From Bradyrhizobium sp. BR 10289 (lineage in GTDB: Bacteria > Pseudomonadota > Alphaproteobacteria > Rhizobiales > Xanthobacteraceae), in NCBI RefSeq assembly GCF_019455385.1, contig NZ_JACOFR010000012.1, forward strand, positions 148,235 to 212,234: a stretch of DNA of 64,000 bases. Direction: 5' to 3'. This document shows positions 17,911 to 25,759 of this stretch, piece after piece. Numbering within the stretch: the first letter of the stretch is position 1; each line of letters opens with the position of its first letter. A program made the translations under genes and the position numbers. The notes under the pieces are model-generated. The model was not told where the DNA came from. It saw only the letters and a list, made by a program, of their open reading frames with translations, and did no database searches.

Positions 17911-18726
17911 ATGGTAACGAACAGGACACCGGCGGTGCTCGAATCCGGCCTGACGCATCTCGCCGTCAGCCTGCGCGGCGTGACGAAGGCCTATGACAAC
18001 GGCGTCATGGCGCTCGGTCCGCTCGATCTCGCCGTGCGCAAGGGCGAGTTCATCTCGCTGCTGGGCCCGTCCGGCTGCGGCAAGTCGACGGCGCTGCGCA
18101 TCGTCGCGGAGCTCAGCCCGCCCTCATCGGGCATCGTGCGGGTGGCGCGCCATGAAGGCGTCGCGCTGCCGGGCCACGGCATCGGTTTCGTGTTTCAGGA
18201 ACCGACTCTGATGCCCTGGGCCAGCGTGCGCGAGAACGTGCGGCTGCCGCTGAAGCTCGGCGGCGTGGCGAAGGCCGAGGGGCGCGCGCGGGCCGACGCG
18301 GCGCTTGCCAGCGTCGGTCTTGCCGATTTCGCCGAGGCCTTCCCGCGCGAACTGTCCGGCGGCATGAAGATGCGGGTGTCGCTGGCGCGTGCGCTCGTCA
18401 CCGATCCGGATATCCTCCTGATGGACGAGCCGTTCGCCGCGCTCGACGAGATCACGCGCTTTCGCCTCAACAACGATCTGCTGGCGCTGTGGCGAGCCCT
18501 TGGCAAGACCGTCATCTTCGTCACCCATTCGGTGTTCGAATCCGTCTACCTGTCGCAGCGCGTCGTGGTGATGACGGCGCGGCCCGGCCGCATCCAGGCC
18601 GATCTCCGCATCGAGACCGTCGAGCCGCGCGGCGAGGCGTTTCGTACCTCCGCCGCCTATTCCGATTATTGCCGGCGCGTGTCGGCCGCGCTGGCGCCGT
18701 CCTATTCGGAGCAGTCGACGCTATGA
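17911..18726 (+). CDS. ABC transporter ATP-binding protein
   Basis: A 271-residue ATPase of the nitrate/sulfonate/taurine (SsuB/TauB-like) type. Walker A is GPSGCGKST, the Q-loop lies in FVFQEPTLMPW, the signature is LSGGMKMR, Walker B is ILLMDEPFAALD and the switch His is in FVTHSV. The start at 17911 (MVTNRT) is preferred; the longer open frame to 17809 lies within the palindromic repeat. The stop overlaps the permease start by four bases (ATGA), so the two are translationally coupled. Confidence 0.92.
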   Translation: MVTNRTPAVLESGLTHLAVSLRGVTKAYDNGVMALGPLDLAVRKGEFISLLGPSGCGKSTALRIVAELSPPSSGIVRVARHEGVALPGHGIGFVFQEPTLMPWASVRENVRLPLKLGGVAKAEGRARADAALASVGLADFAEAFPRELSGGMKMRVSLARALVTDPDILLMDEPFAALDEITRFRLNNDLLALWRALGKTVIFVTHSVFESVYLSQRVVVMTARPGRIQADLRIETVEPRGEAFRTSAAYSDYCRRVSAALAPSYSEQSTL

Positions 18727-19541
18727 ACGCGCAAGGCTCCGCCGTTGCAAAGCCATCCGGCGCGCAGCGCGCGATGCGGCTCGTGCTTCCGATCATCGTA
18801 TTCGCCGCGGGCCTTCTCGCCTGGGAGCTGGTGGTCCGCCTCAAGGACATTCCGCCTTACGTGCTGCCGGCGCCTTCCGTCATAGTCATGACCCTGATCA
18901 AGGACTGGCCCGTGCTGTCGCAGTCGCTCGCGACCACGCTTCTGACGACACTGGAAGGCTTCGTCGCCGCCAGCATCGGCGGCATTGCACTGGCGCTGCT
19001 GTTCAACCAGTCGAAATGGGTGGAATATTCGCTGTTCCCCTACGCGATCGTGCTTCAGGTGACGCCGGTCATCGCGATCGCACCGCTGCTGCTGATCTAT
19101 CTGGAGCAGCAGACCGCCGTCGTCGTCTGCGCCTTCATCGTCGCCTTTTTTCCGGTGCTGTCCAACACCACGCTCGGGCTGAATTCGGTCGATCGCAACC
19201 TCGCCGGCCTGTTCCAGCTCTATGGTGCATCGAAGCCGCAGACCCTGCGCTTCCTGAAGCTGCCGGCGGCGCTGCCTTATATCCTCGGCGGCCTGCGCAT
19301 CGCCGGCGGTCTGTCGCTGATCGGCGCGGTCGTGGCCGAGATTGCGGCCGGAACGGCCGGTGCCGGCTCCGGGCTCGCCTACCGGATCGCCGAGTCAGGC
19401 TACCGGTTGAACATACCCCGCATGTTCGCAGCGCTGCTGCTGTTGTCGCTGGCCGGGATTGTCATCTATGGGGTGCTGGCGGTAGTTTCCCACCTCGTTT
19501 TACGGCGCTGGCATGAGAGCGCGCTTGGAAAGGAAAACTGA
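18723..19541 (+). CDS. ABC transporter permease
   Basis: A 272-residue inner-membrane permease of the SsuC/TauC (BPD_transp_1) type with about six membrane helices. The cytoplasmic coupling region GASKPQTLRFLKLPAALPYI matches the EAA-loop consensus that contacts the ATPase. It starts in a 4-base ATGA overlap with the ATPase gene and its stop shares one base with the next ATG, so translation is coupled on both sides. Confidence 0.92.
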   Translation: MNAQGSAVAKPSGAQRAMRLVLPIIVFAAGLLAWELVVRLKDIPPYVLPAPSVIVMTLIKDWPVLSQSLATTLLTTLEGFVAASIGGIALALLFNQSKWVEYSLFPYAIVLQVTPVIAIAPLLLIYLEQQTAVVVCAFIVAFFPVLSNTTLGLNSVDRNLAGLFQLYGASKPQTLRFLKLPAALPYILGGLRIAGGLSLIGAVVAEIAAGTAGAGSGLAYRIAESGYRLNIPRMFAALLLLSLAGIVIYGVLAVVSHLVLRRWHESALGKEN

Positions 19542-20530
19542 TGTCTACCGGTTCGATTTCGTCCGACAAGATCGACCTTCTGATCTATGGGCCGGCGCGG
19601 CCGATCCTCGAAAACGGGTTTTCCGATCATTTCGTCGTGCACACGGCCGAGACGCGAGGTGACCTCGAGCGGCTGACCCCCGCGATCCGCGAAAAGATCC
19701 GCGGCGTGGCCGTGACGGATCATACCGCCCGCGTCGACAAGGAATCATTGTCGCAATTGCCCAAGCTCGAGCTCGTGTCGAGCTTCGGTGTCGGCTACGA
19801 CCACGTCGATGCCAAATACGCGGCCGAGCGCAACATCATCGTCACCAACACGCCTGATGTGCTGACCGAGGAGGTCGCCGATGTCGCGATGGGCCTTCTG
19901 ATCTGCACCCTGCGCGAATTCATCAAGGCCGACCGCTACGTGCGTTCCGGTCTCTGGCAGACCCAGAATTATCCGCTGAGCGTCGGCTCGCTGCGCGACC
20001 GCAAGGTCGGCATCGTCGGCATGGGCCGGATCGGCCAAGCCATCGCGCGCCGGCTCGATGCCTCGCTGGTGCCTGTCGTCTATCACTCGCGCAATCCGTC
20101 CAAAGACGTTTCCTACAAGCACTACCCGGACCTGATCGAGATGGCGAAGGCGGTGGACACCTTGATGGTGATCGTGCCGGGCGGTGCCTCGACCGCCAAG
20201 ATTGTCAATGCCGAGGTGCTGAAGGCGCTCGGCCCGCGCGGCGTGCTGGTCAACGTCGCGCGCGGCTCCGTTGTGGACGAGCAGGCGCTGATCCAGGCGC
20301 TGAAATCCGGCACCATCCTCGCCGCCGGCCTCGACGTGTTCGCGGCCGAGCCGAACGTGCCCGACGAGCTCAAGACCATGCAGAACGTCGTGCTGCTGCC
20401 ACATATCGGTTCGGCCTCGGTGGTGACGCGCAACGCGATGAATCAGCTCGTGATCGACAATCTCAAGGCCTGGTTCTCCGGCAAGGCCCCGTTGACGCCG
20501 GTTGCGGAAACGCCGTTCAAGGGACGCTGA
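19541..20530 (+). CDS. D-2-hydroxyacid dehydrogenase (GRHPR-like)
   Basis: A 329-residue NAD(P)-dependent dehydrogenase of the glyoxylate/hydroxypyruvate reductase group. The Rossmann loop is VGIVGMGRIGQAIARRL, and the substrate/catalytic residues sit in NVARGSVVDEQAL (Arg), VFAAEPNVPDE (Glu) and LLPHIGSAS (His). It reduces 2-oxoacids or oxidises 2-hydroxyacids. Start and stop each share one base with the neighbours (TGATG), showing tight coupling to the permease and to the inhibitor-like gene. This suggests the imported compound ends as a 2-oxo or 2-hydroxy acid, which is inference. Confidence 0.9.
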   Translation: MSTGSISSDKIDLLIYGPARPILENGFSDHFVVHTAETRGDLERLTPAIREKIRGVAVTDHTARVDKESLSQLPKLELVSSFGVGYDHVDAKYAAERNIIVTNTPDVLTEEVADVAMGLLICTLREFIKADRYVRSGLWQTQNYPLSVGSLRDRKVGIVGMGRIGQAIARRLDASLVPVVYHSRNPSKDVSYKHYPDLIEMAKAVDTLMVIVPGGASTAKIVNAEVLKALGPRGVLVNVARGSVVDEQALIQALKSGTILAAGLDVFAAEPNVPDELKTMQNVVLLPHIGSASVVTRNAMNQLVIDNLKAWFSGKAPLTPVAETPFKGR

Positions 20531-21252
20531 TGGGCATTCTTCGGGTCGTTGCATCCGCCGTCGCGGCCTCCTTGGCCGCGATCGGCGCCGTCGCGGCCTG
20601 CTGGGCCGCGATCGGCATCGCGTCTGCGCAGGATGCGACGACCCTGAAGAAGGAGATGGTCGGGCAGTGGGAGCTCTCGACCACCGAGCGCAGCAAGACC
20701 TGCGTCGTCACGATGAAGGGAGACGCCGCAGGACAAGGCTTCAAGCTGGAGCTTGAGCCGGCCTGCAAGACCGCATTGCCCTTCACCAAGGACATCGTCG
20801 CCTGGAGCATCAAGGGTCTCGACATCGTCCGTCTGCAGGATGCGACAGGTGAGGCCGTGATCGACTTCACCGAAGTCGAGGCGGGCATCTTCGAGGGTCT
20901 GCGCCAGGGCGAGGGCGTCTACATCCTGCAGGACCTCGCCGCCGCCCGCTCGATGGCGAAGTCGATGGACCAGATGATCGGCGACTGGTCGATGGTGCGC
21001 GGCAACGGCCAGCCGGTGTGCGGGTTGACGCTCACCAACACGGAAGCCGGGGCCGACAATTTCCAGGTCTTCCTCAAGCCGAAATGCGACGCGGCCATCG
21101 CGCAGTTCAACCCGACGCAATGGCGGCTCGAGCGCGGCCAGATCATCCTGATGTCGAAATCGGGCGAAGCTTGGCAGTTCGAGGCCGACGACAACGCACA
21201 GTGGCGGCGCGTCCCCGATACCGCCGATCCCCTGATCATGCTGCGCCAGTAG
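20530..21252 (+). CDS. Exported AprI/Inh-type protease inhibitor-like protein, two domains
   Basis: A 240-residue exported protein. A signal peptide covers about residues 1-34 (ending ASA-QD). Two similar domains follow, each starting with a G-W motif and containing two Cys (first: VGQWELSTTERSKTCVV and ELEPAC; second: IGDWSMVRGNGQPVCGL and FLKPKC). This matches the alkaline metalloprotease inhibitor family (PF02974), which normally has one domain. It overlaps the dehydrogenase stop by one base. A true inhibitor of a secreted protease is possible, but no protease gene is nearby; in rhizobia many such proteins have no known target. Confidence 0.8.
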   Translation: MGILRVVASAVAASLAAIGAVAACWAAIGIASAQDATTLKKEMVGQWELSTTERSKTCVVTMKGDAAGQGFKLELEPACKTALPFTKDIVAWSIKGLDIVRLQDATGEAVIDFTEVEAGIFEGLRQGEGVYILQDLAAARSMAKSMDQMIGDWSMVRGNGQPVCGLTLTNTEAGADNFQVFLKPKCDAAIAQFNPTQWRLERGQIILMSKSGEAWQFEADDNAQWRRVPDTADPLIMLRQ

Positions 21253-21324
21253 GCGCGAGTGCGATTGCGCGGCAGTTGCTCCAAAGCGGGATGTGTCATG
21301 CTTCACTCGATGCGTCCCGAGGTT

Positions 21325-21477
21325 TCACCTCTCCCGTAGGGAGAGGTCGGATCGCATCGAAGATGCGATCCGGGTGAGGGGTCCAGGTCTCACTGGTCGC
21401 GGCACCCCCTCACCCGGATTGCTCAAGGGCGCAATTGCGCGCCTGAGCAATCCGACCTCTCCACGCTGGGAGAGGTC
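21325..21477. repeat. Palindromic intergenic repeat, family C, extended copy
   Basis: The copy starts CACCTCTCCCGTAGGGAGAGG and ends CCTCTCCACGCTGGGAGAGG. An inner pair GGATTGCTCA and TGAGCAATCC frames a second hairpin that is absent from the copy at 17740. It lies between converging genes. Confidence 0.88.
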
Positions 21478-21507
21478 AACCACCCGGCCGTCCCTCACTC
21501 CCTCGTT

Positions 21508-22896
21508 CTACGTCGTCACCTTCGGCGGCGGCGCGGTGCCTTGCGCCCATTTCTCCAGCTTGCCGAGCACGCCCCAGGCGGTGAGCGCCAGCGAGATCGG
21601 CATCGCGAACTGGCCGAGGCCCGGCACCGCCGAGACGATGGTTCCGAGCAAGCCGGCAATACCGCCGGCATTCGGGCTCGCCGTCACCGACGAGAGCAGC
21701 GCGGTGAGCACCGAGCCGCCAATGCCGAGCGCGGTCTTCTTGCCGTCGAGCAGCTTGCCGATGGTCTCGCCGAGCGCGCCGTTGACCTGGCCGAGCACGG
21801 GCTTGCCGTCCTTGTTGAGCAGCGCGCCGAGCAGGTCGATCACCTGCTTCAACTGATCGACGGGCGCGGCGCGGGGCGCGACCGGCGTGGTCGTGCCCGG
21901 CACGGTGCCGGTCTTGTTGACCAGCGTCAGCAGCCGCTCGAGCAGGTTGATCGGATCGGCGGCCGCCGGCGCCGGGTTGCTCGGCACGGCCGGGACCTTC
22001 GGTCCGGATTGGAACAAGATCATCAGATCCTCCAGACGCTTCAAAACGGGGGACAAATCTGCCGGTTGCGCAACCGTCACCGATTGCTGCGCCGCGCGCG
22101 TGATGGCAGCGACCGTCACGCCGTCCAGGGCGCCGGATTCGGTGATGCCGTGCTGCTGCTGAAACTGCGCTACCGCCGCCTTGGTCTTCGGTCCTACGAT
22201 GCCGTCTTCCTCAAGCGGGGGATTGGCGCCGAGCTTGTTGAGCGATTGTTGCATCAGCAACGCCATCGGCGCGATCCGCTCCTCGGGCTCGAGTTGGCCC
22301 ACCAGCCCCGGGGCGCCGTCGAGATTGATCGAGGAGTCCAGTTCCATCATCGCCCGGAGGATCGTCGCTGCGCCCAGTTGCTTGTCGACCTCGCTGGACG
22401 AGAATTCGCCATCACCGACGAACTTTCCACCCCTCTGCTCCGGCGGCCCGTAGATATTGGATCCAGACCACAGATACGGCGAATTGATGCCGCGGCCGCG
22501 ATAGCCGAAGCCGTTATACTGCTCCAGCCGAAACATCGTTCTTGCAACGCCCCAGTCGCGTGCGCCGATAAATCCCTCGTGCCTAAGCGCGTCCACGGCG
22601 CCTTCGGCGAACGAGCTAAACGGGCCATGTCCCTTCGGGACGATGGTCGTCATCCGATTCAGCGGCTGGCCGTTTCCGAGATATTTGCTGAAATTGAAAC
22701 TGGCTTCGCGCGAATGAAGGATGGCGACGAACCACCAGGGTACGTCGGTCTTCTCTTCGATCTGCTGATAGATGTCCTTGTTCTTGATGGCCGTGTTCGC
22801 CGCGTGGTTCGCCTCGTCGGCGTGCGAGGGCCTGATCTTCATGTTGGACCAGTTTCGTTCGTACTCGTCCTTTATCCTGTCGAATGACACAGCCAT
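21508..22896 (-). CDS. Lysozyme-like peptidoglycan-binding protein with hydrophobic C-terminus
   Basis: A 462-residue protein with no signal peptide. Residues about 10-200 resemble phage-type lysozyme family proteins (COG5526-like): WWFVAILHSREASFNFSKYL supplies a candidate catalytic Glu at position 64, followed by NGQPLNRMTTIVPKG. A peptidoglycan-binding domain (about 210-270) reads EEDGIVGPKTKAAVAQFQQQ. A Pro/Ala linker then leads to a Gly/Ala-rich hydrophobic tail (about 380-450) that could form two membrane helices. An endolysin or spanning hydrolase is likely; the export route is unclear. No phage genes lie nearby. Confidence 0.78.
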   Translation of the reverse strand: MAVSFDRIKDEYERNWSNMKIRPSHADEANHAANTAIKNKDIYQQIEEKTDVPWWFVAILHSREASFNFSKYLGNGQPLNRMTTIVPKGHGPFSSFAEGAVDALRHEGFIGARDWGVARTMFRLEQYNGFGYRGRGINSPYLWSGSNIYGPPEQRGGKFVGDGEFSSSEVDKQLGAATILRAMMELDSSINLDGAPGLVGQLEPEERIAPMALLMQQSLNKLGANPPLEEDGIVGPKTKAAVAQFQQQHGITESGALDGVTVAAITRAAQQSVTVAQPADLSPVLKRLEDLMILFQSGPKVPAVPSNPAPAAADPINLLERLLTLVNKTGTVPGTTTPVAPRAAPVDQLKQVIDLLGALLNKDGKPVLGQVNGALGETIGKLLDGKKTALGIGGSVLTALLSSVTASPNAGGIAGLLGTIVSAVPGLGQFAMPISLALTAWGVLGKLEKWAQGTAPPPKVTT

Positions 22897-23147
22897 TGTT
22901 CGGCTCCCGCAAATGGATGGATGATCGAAATCTCATGCAAGTCAGATGTGAACCGGGCGCCGTGATCGGGGCGTGACCGCAGCGTGATCCGGGCGAATGT
23001 GGCAGGTTGCCGGTCGGAGCCATATGAAATGGCTTACAGATTTCGGCCCGCCAGATCGGGAGCCCTATGTCAGTCCAGGAACCGGCGAGGCCGTCCATCC
23101 GTTAAAAATGCAGACGGTTCGGCAAGGAGCCCTGCAAGGAGGCCCGA

Positions 23148-23522
23148 ATGGCCAAGCGCATCCTGGCGATCGGCATCGAGCCCGGTAACGCGGATTACAG
23201 TGCGTTCCCGCAACTGACGCCCGAGCTCGTGCGCGGCTATATCGAGGCGCAGCTGTTGCGCCTGCGCGATCTCGGCTTCGAGGTCACCAGCTGCCTGATC
23301 GATCTCGATGCCACCGCGGAAGCCGGCGTCACGGCGGCGCTGCGCGAGGAGAGCTTCGACTGCATCGTGATCGGTGCCGGCCTGCGCGAGCCGAAGGAGC
23401 GCCTGCTGCTGTTCGAGAAGGTGCTCAACCTCGTCCATCGCCTCGCGCCGGATGCCGCGATCTGCTTCAACACCACGCCCGCCGACACCGCCGAGGCCGT
23501 GCAGCGCTGGATCGAACCGTAG
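23148..23522 (+). CDS. Conserved hypothetical protein, Rossmann-like
   Basis: A 124-residue cytosolic protein of unknown function. A good AAGGAGG ribosome site precedes the ATG at 23148. The chain looks like a small alpha/beta fold: an initial strand KRILAIGIEPG, a long helix, FEVTSCLIDLDA, and FDCIVIGAGLREPKE followed by a helix with many Leu. Similar short proteins occur in Bradyrhizobiaceae without assigned function. No signal peptide or membrane helix. Confidence 0.75.
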   Translation: MAKRILAIGIEPGNADYSAFPQLTPELVRGYIEAQLLRLRDLGFEVTSCLIDLDATAEAGVTAALREESFDCIVIGAGLREPKERLLLFEKVLNLVHRLAPDAAICFNTTPADTAEAVQRWIEP

Positions 23523-23663
23523 CCTGGCGGCCCGAGAGCCGCCCGCAGGGCTGGCGCGACAAGCGGGCCTCCGGCGCAACACGCGCGCGGGCTGCGACGT
23601 TGGGTCTGGTCCAAGGTCGTTCCGGACGCTATGACTGCAAGCGTCAATCGGGAGGATTTGGAG

Positions 23664-23969
23664 ATGCTTCGAGCTGTTGGAATGGCGGTGTGTCTGACCG
23701 TTGCGCTTGTCCTGCCGGCGCATGAAGCGGCCGCCCAGGATGCCGTCGGCGGCGCGATCATCGGCGGTGTCGGCGGGGCAATCCTCGGCGGTGCGCTCGG
23801 CGGAGGCCGCGGCGCCGCGATCGGTGCCGTCGTCGGTGCCGGCACCGGCGCTGCGATCGCCTCTGAAGGCGAGCGCCGCCGCTCCGGCTATTACGCCTAT
23901 CAGCGCGGCTGCTACATGCAGCGCCCCGATGGATATTACGTCCGGGTCGATCAGCGCTATTGCTATTGA
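23664..23969 (+). CDS. Exported glycine-zipper protein
   Basis: A 101-residue exported protein. The signal peptide ends near AAA-QD. It is followed by a glycine zipper with repeated GGxxGG units (GGAIIGGVGGAILGGALGG), a typical outer-membrane or periplasmic insertion motif, and a Tyr/Cys-rich tail (YAYQRGCYMQRPDGYYV and QRYCY). GGAGG lies eight bases ahead of the ATG at 23664; an earlier ATG at 23631 would add 11 unconvincing residues. Function unknown. Confidence 0.75.
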   Translation: MLRAVGMAVCLTVALVLPAHEAAAQDAVGGAIIGGVGGAILGGALGGGRGAAIGAVVGAGTGAAIASEGERRRSGYYAYQRGCYMQRPDGYYVRVDQRYCY

Positions 23970-24030
23970 GATATCTGCGCGTCCGAACCGACATCGGTAC
24001 CATCGCGTGCCTGCACGGTGATGCCGAGCC

Positions 24031-24744
24031 CTAGATCAGCCGCATCCCCCGCAAGCTCGCATGCCCGCCCTTGCCGACGATGATGTGATCGTGCACCGCG
24101 ATCCCCAGCGGCTTGGCGATGTCGATGATCGCCTTCGTCATCTGGATGTCGGCCTGCGAGGGCGAGGGATCGCCGCTTGGATGATTGTGCACCAGAATGA
24201 GCGCGGTCGCCGATAGCTCCAGCGCGCGCTTGATCACCTCGCGCGGATAGACCGGGGTGTGGTCGACAGTGCCGGTCTGCTGCACCTCGTCGGCGATGAG
24301 CTGGTTGCGCTTGTCGAGGAACAGCAGGCGGAATTGCTCCTTGTCGGAGAACGCCATGCTGGAACGGCAATAGTCGATCACCTCGTTCCAGGACGACAGC
24401 GCGTTTCGGCTGTTGACCTCGCCCTTTGCCACACGGCTTGCGGCGGCCGCGATCAGCTTGAGCTGATGGATCGCGGATTCGCCAATGCCGTCAACCTCGC
24501 GCAGCCGCGCCACGGGTGCGTGCACGACTTCGGCGAACGAGCCGAATATCTTGATCAGCGTCTTCGCCAGCGGCTTGGTGTCGCGCCGCGGCAGCGCCGG
24601 AAACAGCGCCATCTCCAATAGCTCGTAGTCGCTCAGCGCATCCGCGCCGGCGCTGTAGAACCGCTCGCGTAGCCGCTCGCGATGGCCGTGATAGTGCGGC
24701 GTGTCCTCCGGCTTGCTCTTGTCGTGGTCGGGTTTGGCGGGCAT
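24031..24744 (-). CDS. radC: RadC/JAMM-domain protein
   Basis: A 237-residue member of the RadC family. The N-terminal helix-hairpin-helix part (LREVDGIGESAIHQLKL) is followed by the JAMM/MPN domain with HNHPSGDPSPSQAD, the zinc-binding His-x-His-Pro, Ser and Asp set. The family was once called a DNA repair protein, but direct repair activity is doubtful; a metalloprotease or nucleic-acid role is suspected. It precedes map on the same strand by 90 bases downstream of that gene's stop. Confidence 0.92.
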   Translation of the reverse strand: MPAKPDHDKSKPEDTPHYHGHRERLRERFYSAGADALSDYELLEMALFPALPRRDTKPLAKTLIKIFGSFAEVVHAPVARLREVDGIGESAIHQLKLIAAAASRVAKGEVNSRNALSSWNEVIDYCRSSMAFSDKEQFRLLFLDKRNQLIADEVQQTGTVDHTPVYPREVIKRALELSATALILVHNHPSGDPSPSQADIQMTKAIIDIAKPLGIAVHDHIIVGKGGHASLRGMRLI

Positions 24745-24834
24745 CGGCCGCCAGCATCGCCGGGGAAGTCTGCGTTTGCAACCGTCAATTGCGGGGGTAA
24801 ATCCGGTTCACGCCTGTCCGGCGAACCCCAGAGC

Positions 24835-25653
24835 TCACCCGATCTGCTTCTCGCCGTGCCGCTCCGACAGCGTGAAGATCTCGACGCCCGTGGCGGTGAC
24901 GCCGACTGAGTGCTCGAACTGCGCCGACAGCGAGCGGTCGCGGGTCACGGCGGTCCAGCCGTCGGAGAGGATCTTCACATGCGGCTTGCCGAGATTGATC
25001 ATCGGCTCGATGGTGAAGAACATGCCGGGCTTGAGCTGCACGCCTTCGCCGGGCCGGCCGATATGGATGATGTTCGGCTCGTCGTGGAACATGCGGCCCA
25101 AACCATGGCCGCAGAAATCGCGCACCACGCTCATGCCCTGCGGCTCCACAAAACTCTGGATGGCGTGGCCGATGTCGCCGGTGGTGGCGCCGGGCTTCAC
25201 GGCGACGATGCCGCGCATCATCGCCTCATACGTGACCTCGATCAGCCGCTCGGCCTTGCGCGCGATCGGGCCGATCGCATACATCCGGCTGGAATCGCCG
25301 TACCAGCCGTCGACGATGAAGGTGACGTCGATGTTGACGATGTCGCCTTCCTTCAGCGGACGGTCGCCGGGCATGCCGTGGCAGACCACGTGGTTGAGCG
25401 AGGTGCAGGTCGAGTAGCGATAGCCGCGATACATCAGCGTCGCCGGATAGGCGCCGTGGCTGAACGCGAAGTCGCGGACGAACTGGTCGATGCGCTCGGT
25501 CGGCACGCCGGGGCCGACGATGTCGGTGAGCTCGTCGAGGCACTTCGCGACCAAAGCCCCCGCCTTGCGCATGCCGGCAAAGGCGCTCGGCCCATGCAGC
25601 TTGATCTGTCCGGTCTTGCGCAGGGAGGTATCGGTGGCTTCGACGTAGCTCAT
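24835..25653 (-). CDS. map: Methionine aminopeptidase, type I
   Basis: A 272-residue cytosolic enzyme that removes the first Met from new proteins. The metal ligands are all visible: Asp109 (NIDV), Asp120 (WYGDSS), His183 (CGHGLG), Glu216 (FTIEPM) and Glu247 (QFEHSV); His92 in VCHGMPG is the usual substrate-site residue. Length and layout fit type I enzymes. The ATG at 25653 is used. It runs with radC downstream and an MscS channel upstream on the same strand. Confidence 0.95.
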   Translation of the reverse strand: MSYVEATDTSLRKTGQIKLHGPSAFAGMRKAGALVAKCLDELTDIVGPGVPTERIDQFVRDFAFSHGAYPATLMYRGYRYSTCTSLNHVVCHGMPGDRPLKEGDIVNIDVTFIVDGWYGDSSRMYAIGPIARKAERLIEVTYEAMMRGIVAVKPGATTGDIGHAIQSFVEPQGMSVVRDFCGHGLGRMFHDEPNIIHIGRPGEGVQLKPGMFFTIEPMINLGKPHVKILSDGWTAVTRDRSLSAQFEHSVGVTATGVEIFTLSERHGEKQIG

Positions 25654-25745
25654 GCGGGGCTGGTCTCGATGTCGGCGGAAGGGCTTGATTTCAGGCCCTA
25701 ATCTAATGATCGCTGGCCTTCATGCAAGTTAAGCGTGCCGAATAC

Positions 25746-25759
25746 GCCCGAAAGCGGGC
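25746..25759 (-). terminator. Hairpin just after the MscS gene
   Basis: GCCCG-AAAG-CGGGC lies directly after the stop codon of the MscS-type gene. There is no T-run, so it is a weak candidate for a terminator or an mRNA-stabilising hairpin. Confidence 0.3.

Noticed and set aside
22997..23188. Short plus-strand frame before the Rossmann-like gene
   Set aside because: It starts with GTG without a ribosome site and overlaps the start of the real gene at 23148; no recognisable residues.
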